From Peribacillus frigoritolerans (GTDB lineage: Bacteria; Bacillota; Bacilli; Bacillales; DSM-1321): 64,000 bases of DNA. Shown piece by piece: positions 47,540 through 57,445 of this stretch. The notes under the pieces were generated by a model that did not search any database, was not told the origin of the DNA, and saw nothing but the letters and a program-made list of their open reading frames with translations. The position numbers and the translations under genes are program-made. The DNA lies in NCBI GenBank assembly GCA_030562215.1, contig JAUPFL010000001.1, positions 248,001 through 312,000 on the forward strand, given 5' to 3'. How positions within the stretch are numbered: the first letter of the stretch is position 1; every line of letters starts with the position of its first letter.

Positions 47540-48504
47540 TCATTCAACGTTTAAAATTTTGTTCTGGCTTTCAATAAAATCCTGTAATTCTTTCCGGCTG
47601 GGCATGCCATCCATATCACCGGGAGCCATGACTTGAAGAGCTCCAATCGCATTCCCCCGGGTAACGGTTTCCATCGTAGATTTACCTTCAAGCAAGCCGC
47701 TGATCACCCCGACGGCAAAACCATCGCCTGCACCTACTGTATCAATGACTTTTTCAGGTACGAATCCTTTAACATACCCTTCTTCATTCGCATTTTTATA
47801 ATAAGCTCCCCCTGCTCCAAGCTTGATGACAATCATTTTAACTCCTTTGTTCAAGTAAAATTCGGCCACCTTCTCAGGTGTTCGGAGCCCTGTTAAAACT
47901 TCCGCTTCGGACATGCCCGGAAGAAATAAATCACAAATGTAAGCAAGCTGATTAATGCAATCCACCATTTGTTGTTTATCCGGCCATAGGTTAGGCCGTA
48001 AGTTCGGATCGAATGAAACCGTTTTTCCTTGGTTCTTCATAAGTTTCATGGCAGCAACTGTAAATTCGTGGCAGCTTTCAGATAATGCAGATGGGATACC
48101 TGTTGCATGCAGATGTTTAGCTTGCCGAAAATACTCTTCTGAGAGGTCGTCGATATTCAGAGTGGAAGCAGCTGAATTTTTCTGAAGTACTCCACCTCCG
48201 GGTCTCCGTCATGCACTTTAGACTTAATTAGCATTCCTGTCGGGTGATCACTTGTAAAACGGATACCTGTCGTGTCGACTTTTTCTTTATTCAATTCTCC
48301 GATGATGAACTTACCGAAACTGTCGTTGCCAAGTTTCGTCATATAAGCGACATTTAAATCAAGACGTGCCAATCCGCAGGCTACGTTTGATTCGGCTCCC
48401 GCAATCGCTCGGGAAAAGGATTTAGCCTCATGTAAGGGCTCTACTTCATTTGCATAGAACATGGTCATCGGTTCCCCAAAGGTGATCACATCTAAATCTT
48501 TCAT
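47540..48504 (-). CDS. kdgK: 2-dehydro-3-deoxygluconokinase (frame broken once)
   Basis: 321 residues once repaired, PfkB family. N-terminal ITFGEPMTMFYANE and RAIAGAESNVACGLARL; C-terminal anion-hole motif DTVGAGDGFAVGVISGLL with the catalytic Asp. One A is missing near 48,176 (repair gives YFRKNSAASTLNI). It phosphorylates KDG to KDPG. ATG 48,504 follows GGAGG. Divergent from kduI; the KDPG aldolase gene expected beside it in B. subtilis is missing from the window. Confidence 0.93.
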
Positions 48505-48535
48505 TCCCAATTCCTCCTGAAAAAAGGTATGCTAC

Positions 48536-48548
48536 GGTTTAGTAAACC
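48536..48548. promoter_or_regulatory. candidate KdgR operator at the kdgK promoter
   Basis: GGTTTAGTAAACC is a perfect palindrome just upstream of kdgK; a related site lies before kduI at 48,781. Confidence 0.6.
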
Positions 48549-48557
48549 AAAGTTGAG

Positions 48558-48571
48558 AGAAAGCGCTTTCT
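48558..48571. promoter_or_regulatory. catabolite-responsive element (cre)
   Basis: AGAAAGCGCTTTCT is a perfect palindrome matching the CcpA consensus core GAAAGCGCTTTC. It lies in the divergent kdgK/kduI region and implies glucose repression. Confidence 0.75.
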
Positions 48572-48744
48572 TTTTGATGAAATCAGATTATCATATAAAC
48601 CAGTTATTAACAATACTAATTTTTATATTTTTATTTTGTATACAAACATGACTTTTAACATATTTTCCCTTTTTTAACTATTAAACTGCTAAAATTTTCT
48701 ATCAATATTGACTATTTGGAAAATACTATATATATTTTAAATAT

Positions 48745-48758
48745 TGGTAACGTTAACA
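48745..48758. promoter_or_regulatory. LacI-type palindrome upstream of kduI
   Basis: TGGTAACGTTAACA has the central CG and symmetry of LacI-family operators. It may be bound by KdgR or another LacI protein. Confidence 0.5.
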
Positions 48759-48780
48759 TTTTTAAACCTTATGATAAACC

Positions 48781-48792
48781 GTTTTACTAAAC
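48781..48792. promoter_or_regulatory. candidate KdgR operator overlapping the kduI leader
   Basis: GTTTTACTAAAC shares GTTTA(G/C)TAAAC symmetry with 48,536-48,548 and lies 15 bp before the kduI start. Confidence 0.55.
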
Positions 48793-48807
48793 TAGGAGGT
48801 TATTTAT

Positions 48808-49642
48808 ATGCATATGGAAAAACGTTATTCCATTCATCCGTCACAAGCCAAACACTTTGATACAAGTGAAATCCGTGAAAATTTTTAGTGGAAAATTTAT
48901 TTATCGATGATGACGTTTCTTTATGCTATTCCCTTGATGACAGGATCATCATAGGAGGAATCAAACCTGTTTCTAAGGAGGTTAAGCTTGAGGGTCATGA
49001 TTTCATAAAAGCTGATTATTTTCTTCAACGAAGAGAATTAGGGGTATTCAATATAGGTGGACCAGGGAAAATCTCAGTTGATGGAGAAGTATATCCCCTT
49101 CAAAATCGGGATTGTCTATATATAGGATTAGGCTGTAAGGAGCTGATTTTCACTAGTGATTCAGGCTCCGAACCTGCCAAATTTTATTTAGCCTCTGCTC
49201 CAGCACATAAAAATTACCCCGTTCAACACGTAGCATTCAAGGAAGTGCATGGTGATGAAATGGGGTCACAGGAAACGGCAAATAAGCGGACGATTCGCAG
49301 AATGATTCATGAAAAAGGAATCCAAAGCTGCCAACTTTGTATGGGAATGACTGAATTGGCCCCAGGAAATGTTTGGAACTCCATGCCTCCTCATGTTCAT
49401 GACCGCAGAGTGGAAGTTTATATGTATTTTGACTTGGCAGATGATGCGATTTTGTTCCACATGATGGGTGAACCGGATGAAACAAGGCATATTGTCATGA
49501 AAATGAACAAGCTGTCATTTCACCTCCATGGTCCATACATTGTGGTTCCGCTACAAGCAACTACACATTCATTTGGGCAATGGCTGGAGAGAATTATACA
49601 TATGAAGATATGGATACCTTTCCTATTTCAGATATGAAGTAA
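48808..49642 (+). CDS. kduI: 5-keto-4-deoxyuronate isomerase (frame broken twice)
   Basis: 278 residues once repaired, cupin-fold zinc isomerase of unsaturated galacturonate breakdown. Metal ligand region is [19 protein letters not shown], with further motifs [11 protein letters not shown] and, after repair, [20 protein letters not shown] and WAMAGEN. One T is missing near 48,886 and one A near 49,500. ATG 48,808 follows GGAGG. First gene of kduI-kduD-kdgR. Confidence 0.93.
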
Positions 49643-49689
49643 CAGGCTAAGAATGGTTTATTAATTCATATGGGGATGGAGGAAACAAG

Positions 49690-50465
49690 ATGAGTTTACT
49701 GGATTTTTCAATGGACTTTTTCAGTTTAAAAGGGAAAGTTGCCATCGTAACAGGAGGAAATACTGGATTGGGCCAAGGATATGCCGTTGCATTAGCAAAA
49801 GCGGGTGCAGATGTTTTTATCGTTGCCCATGGTGATAATTGGCAGGAAACAAAGGATTTAATCGAAACGACCGGCCAAAAAGCAGTCTTTTATCAAGCGG
49901 AACTTACGAATAAGGAAAGCCTTAAAGGTGTGGTAAAAGGCTGTCTTGATGCATACGGGAAAATCGATATCCTTGTTAATAATGCAGGAACGATTCGCCG
50001 TGCTCCTTTATTGGAATATAAAGACGAAGATTGGAATGCAGTAATGGACATTAACCTTAATTCCTTGTATTTTCTCAGCCAGCTCGTTGCCAAAGAAATG
50101 GTGAAACAAGGCAGCGGAAAAATCATAAATATCGCTTCGATGCTCACATTCCAAGGAGGCAAGTTCGTTCCCGCATATACTGCCAGTAAACATGGCGTTG
50201 CCGGGCTGACTAAAGCCTTCGCTAATGAATTGGCGTCTAAAAACATTCAAATAAACGCGATTGCCCCAGGTTATATTGAAACGGCCAATACTGCCGCGCT
50301 TCGTGCAGATGAGTCAAGAAACAAAGATATTCTTTCAAGGATCCCAGCTGAAAAATGGGGAACACCCTTTGATGTCATGGGAACCGTCGTTTTCTTGCCA
50401 GCAAGGCCTCTGACTATATGAATGGCCATATCCTCGCTGTTGATGGAGGCTGGCTCGTACGTTAA
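49690..50465 (+). CDS. kduD: 2-deoxy-D-gluconate 3-dehydrogenase (frame broken once)
   Basis: 258 residues once repaired, classical short-chain dehydrogenase. NAD motif TGGNTGLGQGYA, NNAGTIRR, catalytic Ser in IASMLTFQGG and Tyr-Lys in YTASKHG. One G is missing near 50,400 (repair gives VVFLASKASDYMNGHILAVD). It reduces 2,5-diketo-3-deoxygluconate to KDG, the substrate of KdgK. GGAGGA precedes ATG 49,690. Confidence 0.93.
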
Positions 50466-50503
50466 TCCGCTGGTTAAGAATTGTAAATCAATAGTTTAAG
50501 GTT

Positions 50504-50534
50504 AACACCCTTAGCCAAAGTGCTTAGGGTGTTT
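50504..50534 (+). terminator. terminator of kduI-kduD
   Basis: AACACCCTTAGC and GCTTAGGGTGTT pair around CAAAGT, then TTCTT. Confidence 0.75.
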
Positions 50535-50648
50535 CTTAAATCCAATGTTTAACAAAATCAGCTAACTGGCGTTGGAATCGTAATGCACCTTTGTTATGAT
50601 GAAGGTATCCGTTCTATTTCAAGAAATAATATCCTTTAGGAGAACATC

Positions 50649-51653
50649 ATGAAAAAAGAAAACTACCATATCAGATGTTGCTGAGAAGGCCGGTGTTTCC
50701 AAAAGTACGGTTTCTCAATATATTAACCAGCGTTTTCGTTATATGAGTGCTGAAACAAAGGACAGAATCGAGCAAGTCATCCAAGAACTTGACTTTCGTC
50801 CCAATGATAATGCCAGGAATTTAAAAGTGAAAAAAACAAAAGTCATAGGCATACTCGTAGCAAATATTTTACATACTTTATCCACTGAAATCATTCGTAC
50901 CGTAGAAGAACAGCTTCAGCAGCATGGCATGAAAGTATTCATATGCGACTCTGCCGATGATCCAGAGAAAGAAAAAGAATACCTTGATTTGCTCGTTTCT
51001 ACGCAAGTGGATGGAATCATCATCTTTCCGGTAGGAAATGATTTTAAAGTCTATAATTACTTGATCGATCATTCAATTCCAATGGTATTCGTCGATCGAT
51101 TGGTTGATGGAGTAACTTCTGATTCCGTTCTTTTAGATAATCATGCTGCAATCTTTTTAGCTGTTTCCATGCTGGCTGAAAAAGGACACGAAAACATTGC
51201 ATTTTTAACCTTACCGATTGATATCCCGATCACACCAAGGTTGGAGAGAATCGAAGGGTTTAAAAAAGCGATGGCATCTCATAAATTGGAAGTCAGGGAG
51301 GATGATATTCATTCTTTACCCAGAAACCAAATTCAAGACAAATTGGCCTGTATATTCGATGCAGAAAAACCACCGACAGCCATAGTGGCAGGAAATGATT
51401 TAGTATTACGTGAAATCCTTAGCTATTTGAAAAAGCAAAAATCTCGATTCCTGGGGAAGTGGCGATTGTAAGCATTGATGATGTCGCTTATACGGAGTTT
51501 TATGAACCATCCATCACAACAATTGGACAGCCCATACAGCAAATGGGAATTAAAACAGCTGAGTTATTATTGAACCGGATAATCAATTCGGATCAGGCCC
51601 CGTACATTACTTATCGGTTTGCCCCCGAACTCATCGTTCGAAGTTCATGCTAA
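50649..51653 (+). CDS. kdgR: LacI family regulator KdgR (frame broken twice)
   Basis: 334 residues once repaired. LacI helix-turn-helix: TTISDVAEKAGVSKSTVSQY, hinge region FRPNDNARNLKVKKT, then a periplasmic-binding-type ligand domain (GILVANILHTLSTEII; MVFVDRLVDG). The A-run after ATG 50,649 is one too long and one A is missing near 51,442 (repair gives KISIPGEVAIVSIDD). In B. subtilis KdgR represses kdg genes and is released by KDG. It lies after kduD and a terminator. Confidence 0.87.
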
Positions 51654-51667
51654 TTGTTCAAACAAAA

Positions 51668-51690
51668 ACGGCAGTTTAAATCACTGCCGT
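51668..51690. terminator. terminator of kdgR
   Basis: ACGGCAGT and ACTGCCGT pair around TTAAATC, with A-run and T-run flanks. Confidence 0.75.
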
Positions 51691-51729
51691 AACCATTTTT
51701 CAGGTAATTCAAAACTTTCACCTTGTAAG

Positions 51730-52226
51730 TCAAGTGCCATTTGCTGATTCGATGACATTTAGGATAAATGGGGCTTTCGCTTTCGTGTACCCCACTATAT
51801 CTGCAGGATGCTTTTGCGCTAATGATAATTTTAATTGCTGATATTGTTTCCGTACGTCAGGATGGCTTCTTAGATAGTCCCTGAATGAAAGTTGATTCTT
51901 CCACTGTTCACTTCCGAATCTATAGATATTCCCGCTCTCCATTGGCCTTTTCTAAAGAAACGCCTTTCGGGAAACTCCTTATGCGGGACAAATTCATACC
52001 CAATCGATTTCAACGGTTCAATGAATGTGTTAACTTCAGCTAAATGTTGGACGCCCGCCATGATGTCCAAAATCGGTTTGGCCCCCAACCCGATGATGGA
52101 TGTACTTCCAATATGCTCAACACAAAGGGAATCGTTCTTTAAAACCTCCATTATTCTCGCTTTTTCCTGTTGAAATTCACTGACCCAAACAGGGTTATAT
52201 TCCTCTATCTTCACTGTTTTTTCCAT
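51730..52226 (-). CDS. GrpB family protein, second copy (frame broken once)
   Basis: 165 residues once repaired. VEHIGSTSIIGLGAKPILDI, EFPERRFFRKRPMESGNIYRF and NQLSFRDYLRSHPDVRKQYQ are the GrpB/UPF0157 hallmarks. One A is missing near 51,955. ATG 52,226 has only a weak site; TTG 52,238 is an alternative. The family has a nucleotidyltransferase-like fold; some members modify CoA or ligate metabolites, most are unknown. No operon partner. Confidence 0.77.
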
Positions 52227-52265
52227 ATAATCACTCAACTTTACATGAAATCGTATTATCAGCCA

Positions 52266-52766
52266 TCATTTTTCATCACGTGACCATTTTATGAAAGGTT
52301 CTTGCGTGCTCGGCTCATGGTAAGTTCCGGCATACACCTTTTCTTTTCCCGTTATTTTATTCGTTCGGATGACTGTATATCTTCCTTTATCATAATTTTT
52401 GGTAAGATAATATTTCCGGTATGAAAACCCCTTTTCGGGCCCGGTTAACTTTTCTTTAGTTTTATACACTTGAGGCTTATTCAAGCTCTCTTTCACTACA
52501 CTTTTAATATTCAGCGGCGTGCCCTCAAGCTTAACATCACTTCGGAAATCCGAATCCCTGGTCTCCGTTTTCCCTGAAGGAACGGATGCCAATTCGATCG
52601 TATCATGAGTTTGTTCCGAGAATGATTTTGTGACACTGTATGAATAAAGGATATTCATGGAACTTATATTGTGTTTCATTTTGCCAGCAAATTCAGGCAT
52701 GGCAAAATTCAATAGAAAGGTGATCGATATACATACGATTAATAAGATAAGCGAAATTTTCTTCAT
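52266..52766 (-). CDS. hypothetical exported or anchored protein
   Basis: 166 residues. A basic start and hydrophobic segment (MKKISLILLIVCISITFLLN) act as signal or anchor; there is no lipobox cysteine. The rest is basic and beta-rich (KEKLTGPEKGFSYRKYYLTK; RYTVIRTNKITGKEKVYAGT). The family is not recognised. It lies 20 bp after the next upstream gene, so the two form an operon. Confidence 0.6.
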   Translation of the reverse strand: MKKISLILLIVCISITFLLNFAMPEFAGKMKHNISSMNILYSYSVTKSFSEQTHDTIELASVPSGKTETRDSDFRSDVKLEGTPLNIKSVVKESLNKPQVYKTKEKLTGPEKGFSYRKYYLTKNYDKGRYTVIRTNKITGKEKVYAGTYHEPSTQEPFIKWSRDEK

Positions 52767-52786
52767 ATTTCCTCTTTCTCAACTAT

Positions 52787-53134
52787 TTATTCTTGTAATT
52801 CAACTTGTTCATTTTCCTTAGGAATAATCCCAAATTTAGCGATTAATAGAATGGCAAGAAAACTGAAACAGCAAAAACTAGTATTATCACTTGTAATAAA
52901 TGAGGCCTGTATAATACGGGATGCCAATAATGAATTCAAAATATAAGAAAAAAGAAACCCTGAATAGGATAGGCAAACCAGATAGTTTCCAATCAATGCC
53001 CTCTTGTAATGTACATACTCCGATTTATTTCCATTCCTGATACTGACACAATGTCTAAATTGCCTAATGAGACCGTATGTGAAACCAATAATTAACATGA
53101 CTACAATGACAAAATCAATTATTGCTTCCTCCAC
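52787..53134 (-). CDS. small membrane protein
   Basis: 115 residues with three hydrophobic segments (AIIDFVIVVMLIIGFTYGLI, LIGNYLVCLSYSGFLFSYIL, FCCFSFLAILLIAKFGII) and a short charged loop. No family recognised. Leads an apparent two-gene operon with the exported protein at 52,266. Confidence 0.6.
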   Translation of the reverse strand: MEEAIIDFVIVVMLIIGFTYGLIRQFRHCVSIRNGNKSEYVHYKRALIGNYLVCLSYSGFLFSYILNSLLASRIIQASFITSDNTSFCCFSFLAILLIAKFGIIPKENEQVELQE

Positions 53135-53598
53135 TGTTTACTCCTCCCTGGTAATTCGACCTAAAAATATTGTAAATTATTACATTAAACTCATCATATA
53201 CCATTTATGATAAAATGATAAATATTTCCTACTTTTATATTGGAACCTTTCGGCTTGATGCTTCCATTACTATCAAAAAGGTTTTCCCAATTCAAATCGA
53301 TCTTGATTACAACATTCTGTCTTAGTTTCACCTATGAGATTCTTCAGCTTTTATTTGAATTGGAACAGTAATTTGCTTTCCTTCTTTTATCACTAGGTCC
53401 ATTTTACGCAGCGGCTGAATATCCAATTTTGTTGAAAGACGAATACATGCATGTCCTTATTCTTACGTTTAAAGCGAGAAGAGGTTTCAATATAAAGGAA
53501 AATATACCTAATATTACTGAGAATGCACAAAAAAAGACCACCAGATTGGTGGTTAGAGACTGTAAACAAAAGGGGTTCACCTAAAATTCAAAACAAAA
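53135..53598. other. AT-rich stretch with a possible decayed gene end
   Basis: A minus-strand frame from about 53,460 to 53,328 reads RLSTKLDIQPLRKMDLVIKE and TVPIQIKAEESHR then stop, which is protein-like, but its upstream part is out of frame within 30 bp. It may be the tail of a lost gene. A hairpin GACCACCA/TGGTGGTTAG lies near 53,542. Confidence 0.35.
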
Positions 53599-53723
53599 TT
53601 GATTAGAACGAAAGGTGCGAGACTCCTGCGGGAAAAGCGCGTCTAGGGAAGACCCAGCAGGCGCAAGGCGACGAGGGCCGACCGCCCGCGGAAAGCGAGT
53701 GCCTGAAGTGGAAATCGACTTTC
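53599..53723 (-). repeat. GC-rich intergenic repeat, type A, diverged copy
   Basis: Reads GGTGCGAGACTCCTGCGGGA, CCGCCCGCGGAAAGCGAGTG in the opposite orientation to the 3-kb copies. It ends three bases before the modA stop codon. Confidence 0.85.
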
Positions 53724-53725
53724 TT

Positions 53726-54529
53726 TTATAAACCTTTAAATCCGTATTTTTCAAAGATTTTCATGGAGGCTTCCGTTTGGAGATAGTCATAGAATAGCTT
53801 GGCTTCCTTGGCATGATCCACGTTATTGATCATTCCGACGGGATATATGATCGGATCATGTAAATTTGCCTGGGCTGCTGCAATGATTTCAACTTTTGAT
53901 GAGTTGAGTGCATCCGTTTTATAAACGAGGCCAGCGTCCACATTTCCCGTTTCCACATATGTAAGCACTTGCCGCACATCCTTGGCAAATACCAATCGAT
54001 CTTCAATCTCTTTAAAAAGGTTCATGTTTTCCAAAGTTTGTTTCGCATATTGCCCTGCCGGTACAGACTCTGGTGTCCCAATCGAAATTTTAGCGGCCTT
54101 TGTGATGTCTTCCAGCGATCCAATTTCCTTTTTGGAATCCTTTGGCACCACCAGCACCAGGTCATTGCCGACTAAATCGATTCCGTTTTTCCCTTCAATA
54201 AGATCTTCCTCTACTAATTTATCAAACTTATCTTCTGCTGCTGAGAAAAACAGGTCAACAGGTGCGCCTTGGGATATTTGTTGCTGAAGAGCTCCAGAGG
54301 CTCCAAAGTTATAGTGCACTTCAACATTTGCATTCTCTTTTTCAAAAGACTTCTTTATATCATTTAAGGCATCTTGTAAACTTACAGCTGCGGAAACCGT
54401 CAATTCCACTTTTCCTCCGGCTTGCGCCTTCTTTTCCGTTTTTTCCGTTTCATCGCTTGAACACCCTGCACCCACTATCACAAGCATCATCATCAAAAAA
54501 ATCATAAGGTATGTTTTTTTCAAAGTCAC
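53726..54529 (-). CDS. modA: molybdate ABC transporter substrate-binding lipoprotein
   Basis: 267 residues, intact. Lipoprotein signal with lipobox VGAGC (Cys 23), then the ModA hallmarks VSAAVSLQDAL (oxyanion-binding Ser), FGASGALQQQI, PVDLFFSAAE, VPAGQYAKQ and VDAGLVYKTDA. It binds molybdate or tungstate outside the membrane. Neither modB nor modC is next to it: downstream is a type A repeat, upstream a glycosyltransferase. Start GTG 54,529 or TTG 54,523. Confidence 0.92.
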   Translation of the reverse strand: MTLKKTYLMIFLMMMLVIVGAGCSSDETEKTEKKAQAGGKVELTVSAAVSLQDALNDIKKSFEKENANVEVHYNFGASGALQQQISQGAPVDLFFSAAEDKFDKLVEEDLIEGKNGIDLVGNDLVLVVPKDSKKEIGSLEDITKAAKISIGTPESVPAGQYAKQTLENMNLFKEIEDRLVFAKDVRQVLTYVETGNVDAGLVYKTDALNSSKVEIIAAAQANLHDPIIYPVGMINNVDHAKEAKLFYDYLQTEASMKIFEKYGFKGL

Positions 54530-54778
54530 TCTTCCTTCCGACCTTTCTTCATAGGATGGCTGCTAATTCAGCAGCCTTCCGTATTCAATCTTCCTTTTAG
54601 GTTCACCAGTGGGAACGCAATGCACTTAGCTATAAAGAAGTTTGGGCTGTCGGGCTAGATAGGAAGGCGTACCATTTTGATTTAGATTAAGGATCAATTT
54701 CATGACCTCCACTATTCCCTCAGGTTTCTCCAACTCTATTTCCTTATGGTAAGACTCTATGGAAATGCTCCATTTTTT
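54530..54778. other. modA upstream region with an in-frame extension of the GT gene
   Basis: Past the TGA of the glycosyltransferase (54,779) the same frame stays open to 54,654 and reads SISIESYHKEIELEKPEGIV, which looks coding. It may be the true C-terminus of that protein. The rest (54,530-54,650) shows no motif. Confidence 0.4.
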
Positions 54779-55791
54779 TCATTTTTTCTGATCCTTCAAT
54801 ATACTCAGCAATTGTTTTTCAAAAGGCGTTTTCTGATTAAGTTTAAATACAAGGCCTTGTTGTTTAAGATACTGCAGATTAATTTCCTCCTGCCCCGGAA
54901 GCCTGGAATGAACAAAAATCGGAAGCCTTTTTCGCAATGCTTCACTGATCGTGACACCGCCCGGTTTCGTAACGATTGCGTCAACTTCTTCATAAAGCTT
55001 ATTCATTTCAGACCTTGATGAGATATAAGGCAGTGGTTTGATATGAGGTAAGTTCCATGTATCGATTTCTTCATAAAGCTTGTTGTTATTTCCGCAAAGA
55101 ACTAAATAATCAAAGTCGGTAGAATTCTTTAACTCATCACCTAAGTTCAAAATCCCTCCCAGACCGCTATTTCCCCCGGATATCAAAATTTTTGGCCGTT
55201 CTGTTTTTCTTTGGACACGGACATTTTTTGTGATTTCCTCATGCACGGGAATGCCAGTGACCATCATCGTTTGTTTTGGTATTTGACGCTTACTCATCAG
55301 CTTTTCTTTAACTTCTTGACTAGGAAGAAAATGGGCATCTATGCCTTCGCTTCCCCACACATTATTAATAAAAAATCCGTGTACACGTTTATTACCGGTG
55401 TGCTGCACTTCCCTTTCATCTTTAACTGACTCAAAAGATATGAAGGGAAACCGTGTGTACACACAATTAAATCAGGCTTTTCTTCTGCTATCAATCGTTC
55501 CATCTTATTCATGAATAATTGCTGATACCATTTACATACACTTTCCTTTGGCGAGTGAACATAAAACAGATTCTTATAGGCAAGATTATAGGTTTCCGGC
55601 GCATAACGGATCCATGTCAGATAACTATTTGCAATGAATTTTTCTAGAGAGGTATTGGTATAACTGATTAGATCGATTTTTTTATAAGTAATCCCATTTG
55701 AATGCTTTTTTAACATATCCATCAATGCCTCTGCAACTTGATGATGTCCCGACTGCATTCGAAAGAGAGGTAAAAACAAAATCTTCTTCAT
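54779..55791 (-). CDS. MGDG synthase-like glycosyltransferase, GT28 type (frame broken once)
   Basis: 337 residues once repaired. N-terminal lobe LFLPLFRMQSGHHQVAEALM and THGFPSYLLSQLK; C-terminal lobe ILISGGNSGLGGILNL, YLVLCGNNNKLYEEI and the nucleotide-sugar motif AIVTKPGGVTISEAL. It resembles UgtP/YkoN-like diglucosyl- or monogalactosyl-diacylglycerol synthases. One T is missing near 55,369. The TGA at its end may be premature (see the open frame to 54,654). Last gene of the NodB-DedA-GT operon. ATG 55,791 follows AGGAG. Confidence 0.82.
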
Positions 55792-55922
55792 ATGTGTCAT
55801 CTCCTAAGAAATCATTCTGAAAATACAAAATATATAGTTCATGATATCTTGCTCTTACAATATCGTTGAACAAATTCCTTAAATCGATTTTTTATTTCCG
55901 ACGTTTATAATAAGGAGCAGAC

Positions 55923-56521
55923 TCAACTTTTGGACATTTGTTTTCTCTTTTTAATGTATTTGATAGTAACATATAGTACAAAAATAACTAAAAATACAAC
56001 ACCTAAATATGGAACATATTTGGGATTAACATTAAAAGCATCCCCCACATAATAACCGGCCACTATAAAAGGGACGGTCCATAGTATAGTGCCTAATAGT
56101 GAAAATAGGAAGTATTTCCGAAAGGGTATCGAAGAGATTCCTGCAAAATATGGACTTATTTGTCTCATACCCGGAATATAAAATCCAAATACTAAGGTTT
56201 TTCGTGCATTATCCGTATAGTTTCTCTTTGCTTTTTCCCAGCGTTCAGCCGTAATCCCAATGAATTTTCCATATTTATTTATAAATGGATACCCCACATA
56301 TTTTCCGCATGCATAAGCTGCAAGCATTCCGATAAAGGCGCCGAGGATTGCACACAGCATGGCTAAACCCATTGAGAGCTTGCCTTGGACAACCAACACC
56401 CCAATAAGAAATAGAAGTGATTCTTCTGGAGCAGGCACTCCCACAATGCCGAAGAATAAAAAAGAAAAATGATTAGGTAACCATATGAATCAATAAAATG
56501 TAAAAGCGTATCTATATCCAT
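55923..56521 (-). CDS. DedA family membrane protein (frame broken once)
   Basis: 199 residues once repaired. DedA/SNARE-assoc fold: FFGIVGVPAPEESLLFLIG, the motif ACGKYVGYPFINKYGKFIGI and FGFYIPGMRQISPYFAG (R and P conserved), then LLGTILWTVPFIVAGYYVG. DedA proteins flip or recycle lipid carriers such as undecaprenyl phosphate or phosphatidylethanolamine. One T is missing near 56,458. GGGGG precedes ATG 56,521. Same operon as the NodB deacetylase. Confidence 0.85.
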
Positions 56522-56538
56522 AATACCCCCAGAATTAG

Positions 56539-57240
56539 TTATAAGTCTTTTAAAGAAATAAAGTGTGTTCCTTTTTCCTTACTCTCCTGCAGGTAAATTT
56601 TTAACATTTCAATCATATAGCCTGGTGCCTCTTTATCCGCTCCCAATGTTTCACCACAGTCATGAAGCAACAGGATGGAACCTTCTGTCGAAGTGCTTCG
56701 AAGTTGATCAAGCAGAGTATTTTTGCAATTTTCGACTTTCCAATCCCCGAAGATGCCGGACCACATAATTACTTTATATTTCTTACTGAAAAGTGGGGTG
56801 AAGATATTAAAATGGCCCCATGGCGGTCTATAAAAAATCACCTTCTCATTCGTGCATTCCTTAATCGCCTTTTCAGTCATTTCCAACTGTTTCCTCAGAT
56901 GAACTGGTGATAGGACCCAACTTGAAACATGATGAAAATGATGGATACCTATAGTATGTCCCTCTTCATGCATTCTTTTAATAATCCCAGGATTACTTTT
57001 CACTTTACTGCCAACAACAAAGAATGTGGCCTTTATCTCATATTCTTTTAAAAGATCAAGTAATTTTATCGTATATTCAGGGTTCGGGCCATCATCGAAA
57101 GTTAGCGCAATCCCATTATTCGAATTGATTTTTTTGGTTATTCCCAGACTGCATACACGAATTAGCACCGTTGGGATAATAGTATAAAATATTAATAGCA
57201 ATAATAAAATAATAAAACTAATCAGCCATATATGCATCAC
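56539..57240 (-). CDS. NodB-type polysaccharide deacetylase
   Basis: 233 residues. N-terminal anchor (IWLISFIILLLLLIFYTIIP). NodB motifs: ALTFDDGPNPEYT (catalytic Asp and metal Asp), HTIGIHHFHHVS (metal His pair, HxxxH), FYRPPWGHFN and SILLLHDCG. Substrate could be peptidoglycan, teichoic glycan or a lipid-linked sugar. Its genes DedA and GT28 follow, which suggests glycolipid work. GTG 57,240 or ATG 57,237 start. Confidence 0.82.
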   Translation of the reverse strand: MMHIWLISFIILLLLLIFYTIIPTVLIRVCSLGITKKINSNNGIALTFDDGPNPEYTIKLLDLLKEYEIKATFFVVGSKVKSNPGIIKRMHEEGHTIGIHHFHHVSSWVLSPVHLRKQLEMTEKAIKECTNEKVIFYRPPWGHFNIFTPLFSKKYKVIMWSGIFGDWKVENCKNTLLDQLRSTSTEGSILLLHDCGETLGADKEAPGYMIEMLKIYLQESKEKGTHFISLKDL

Positions 57241-57445
57241 ACAAAACTATCCTCTCATTATTGATATTACCAATACTGATCCTTTCCCTATATCATAATC
57301 ATTTACTACAATACAGCAAATGTTATTGTATTCAGGTAATTCATTATAAAACCTCCCTTACAATTTAGCATTTTTTTTCATTATTTTCACTTATCATTAT
57401 TTTTTATTTTTGTAAAGGTTGAAGGACATTAGTTCTATTACAGCA

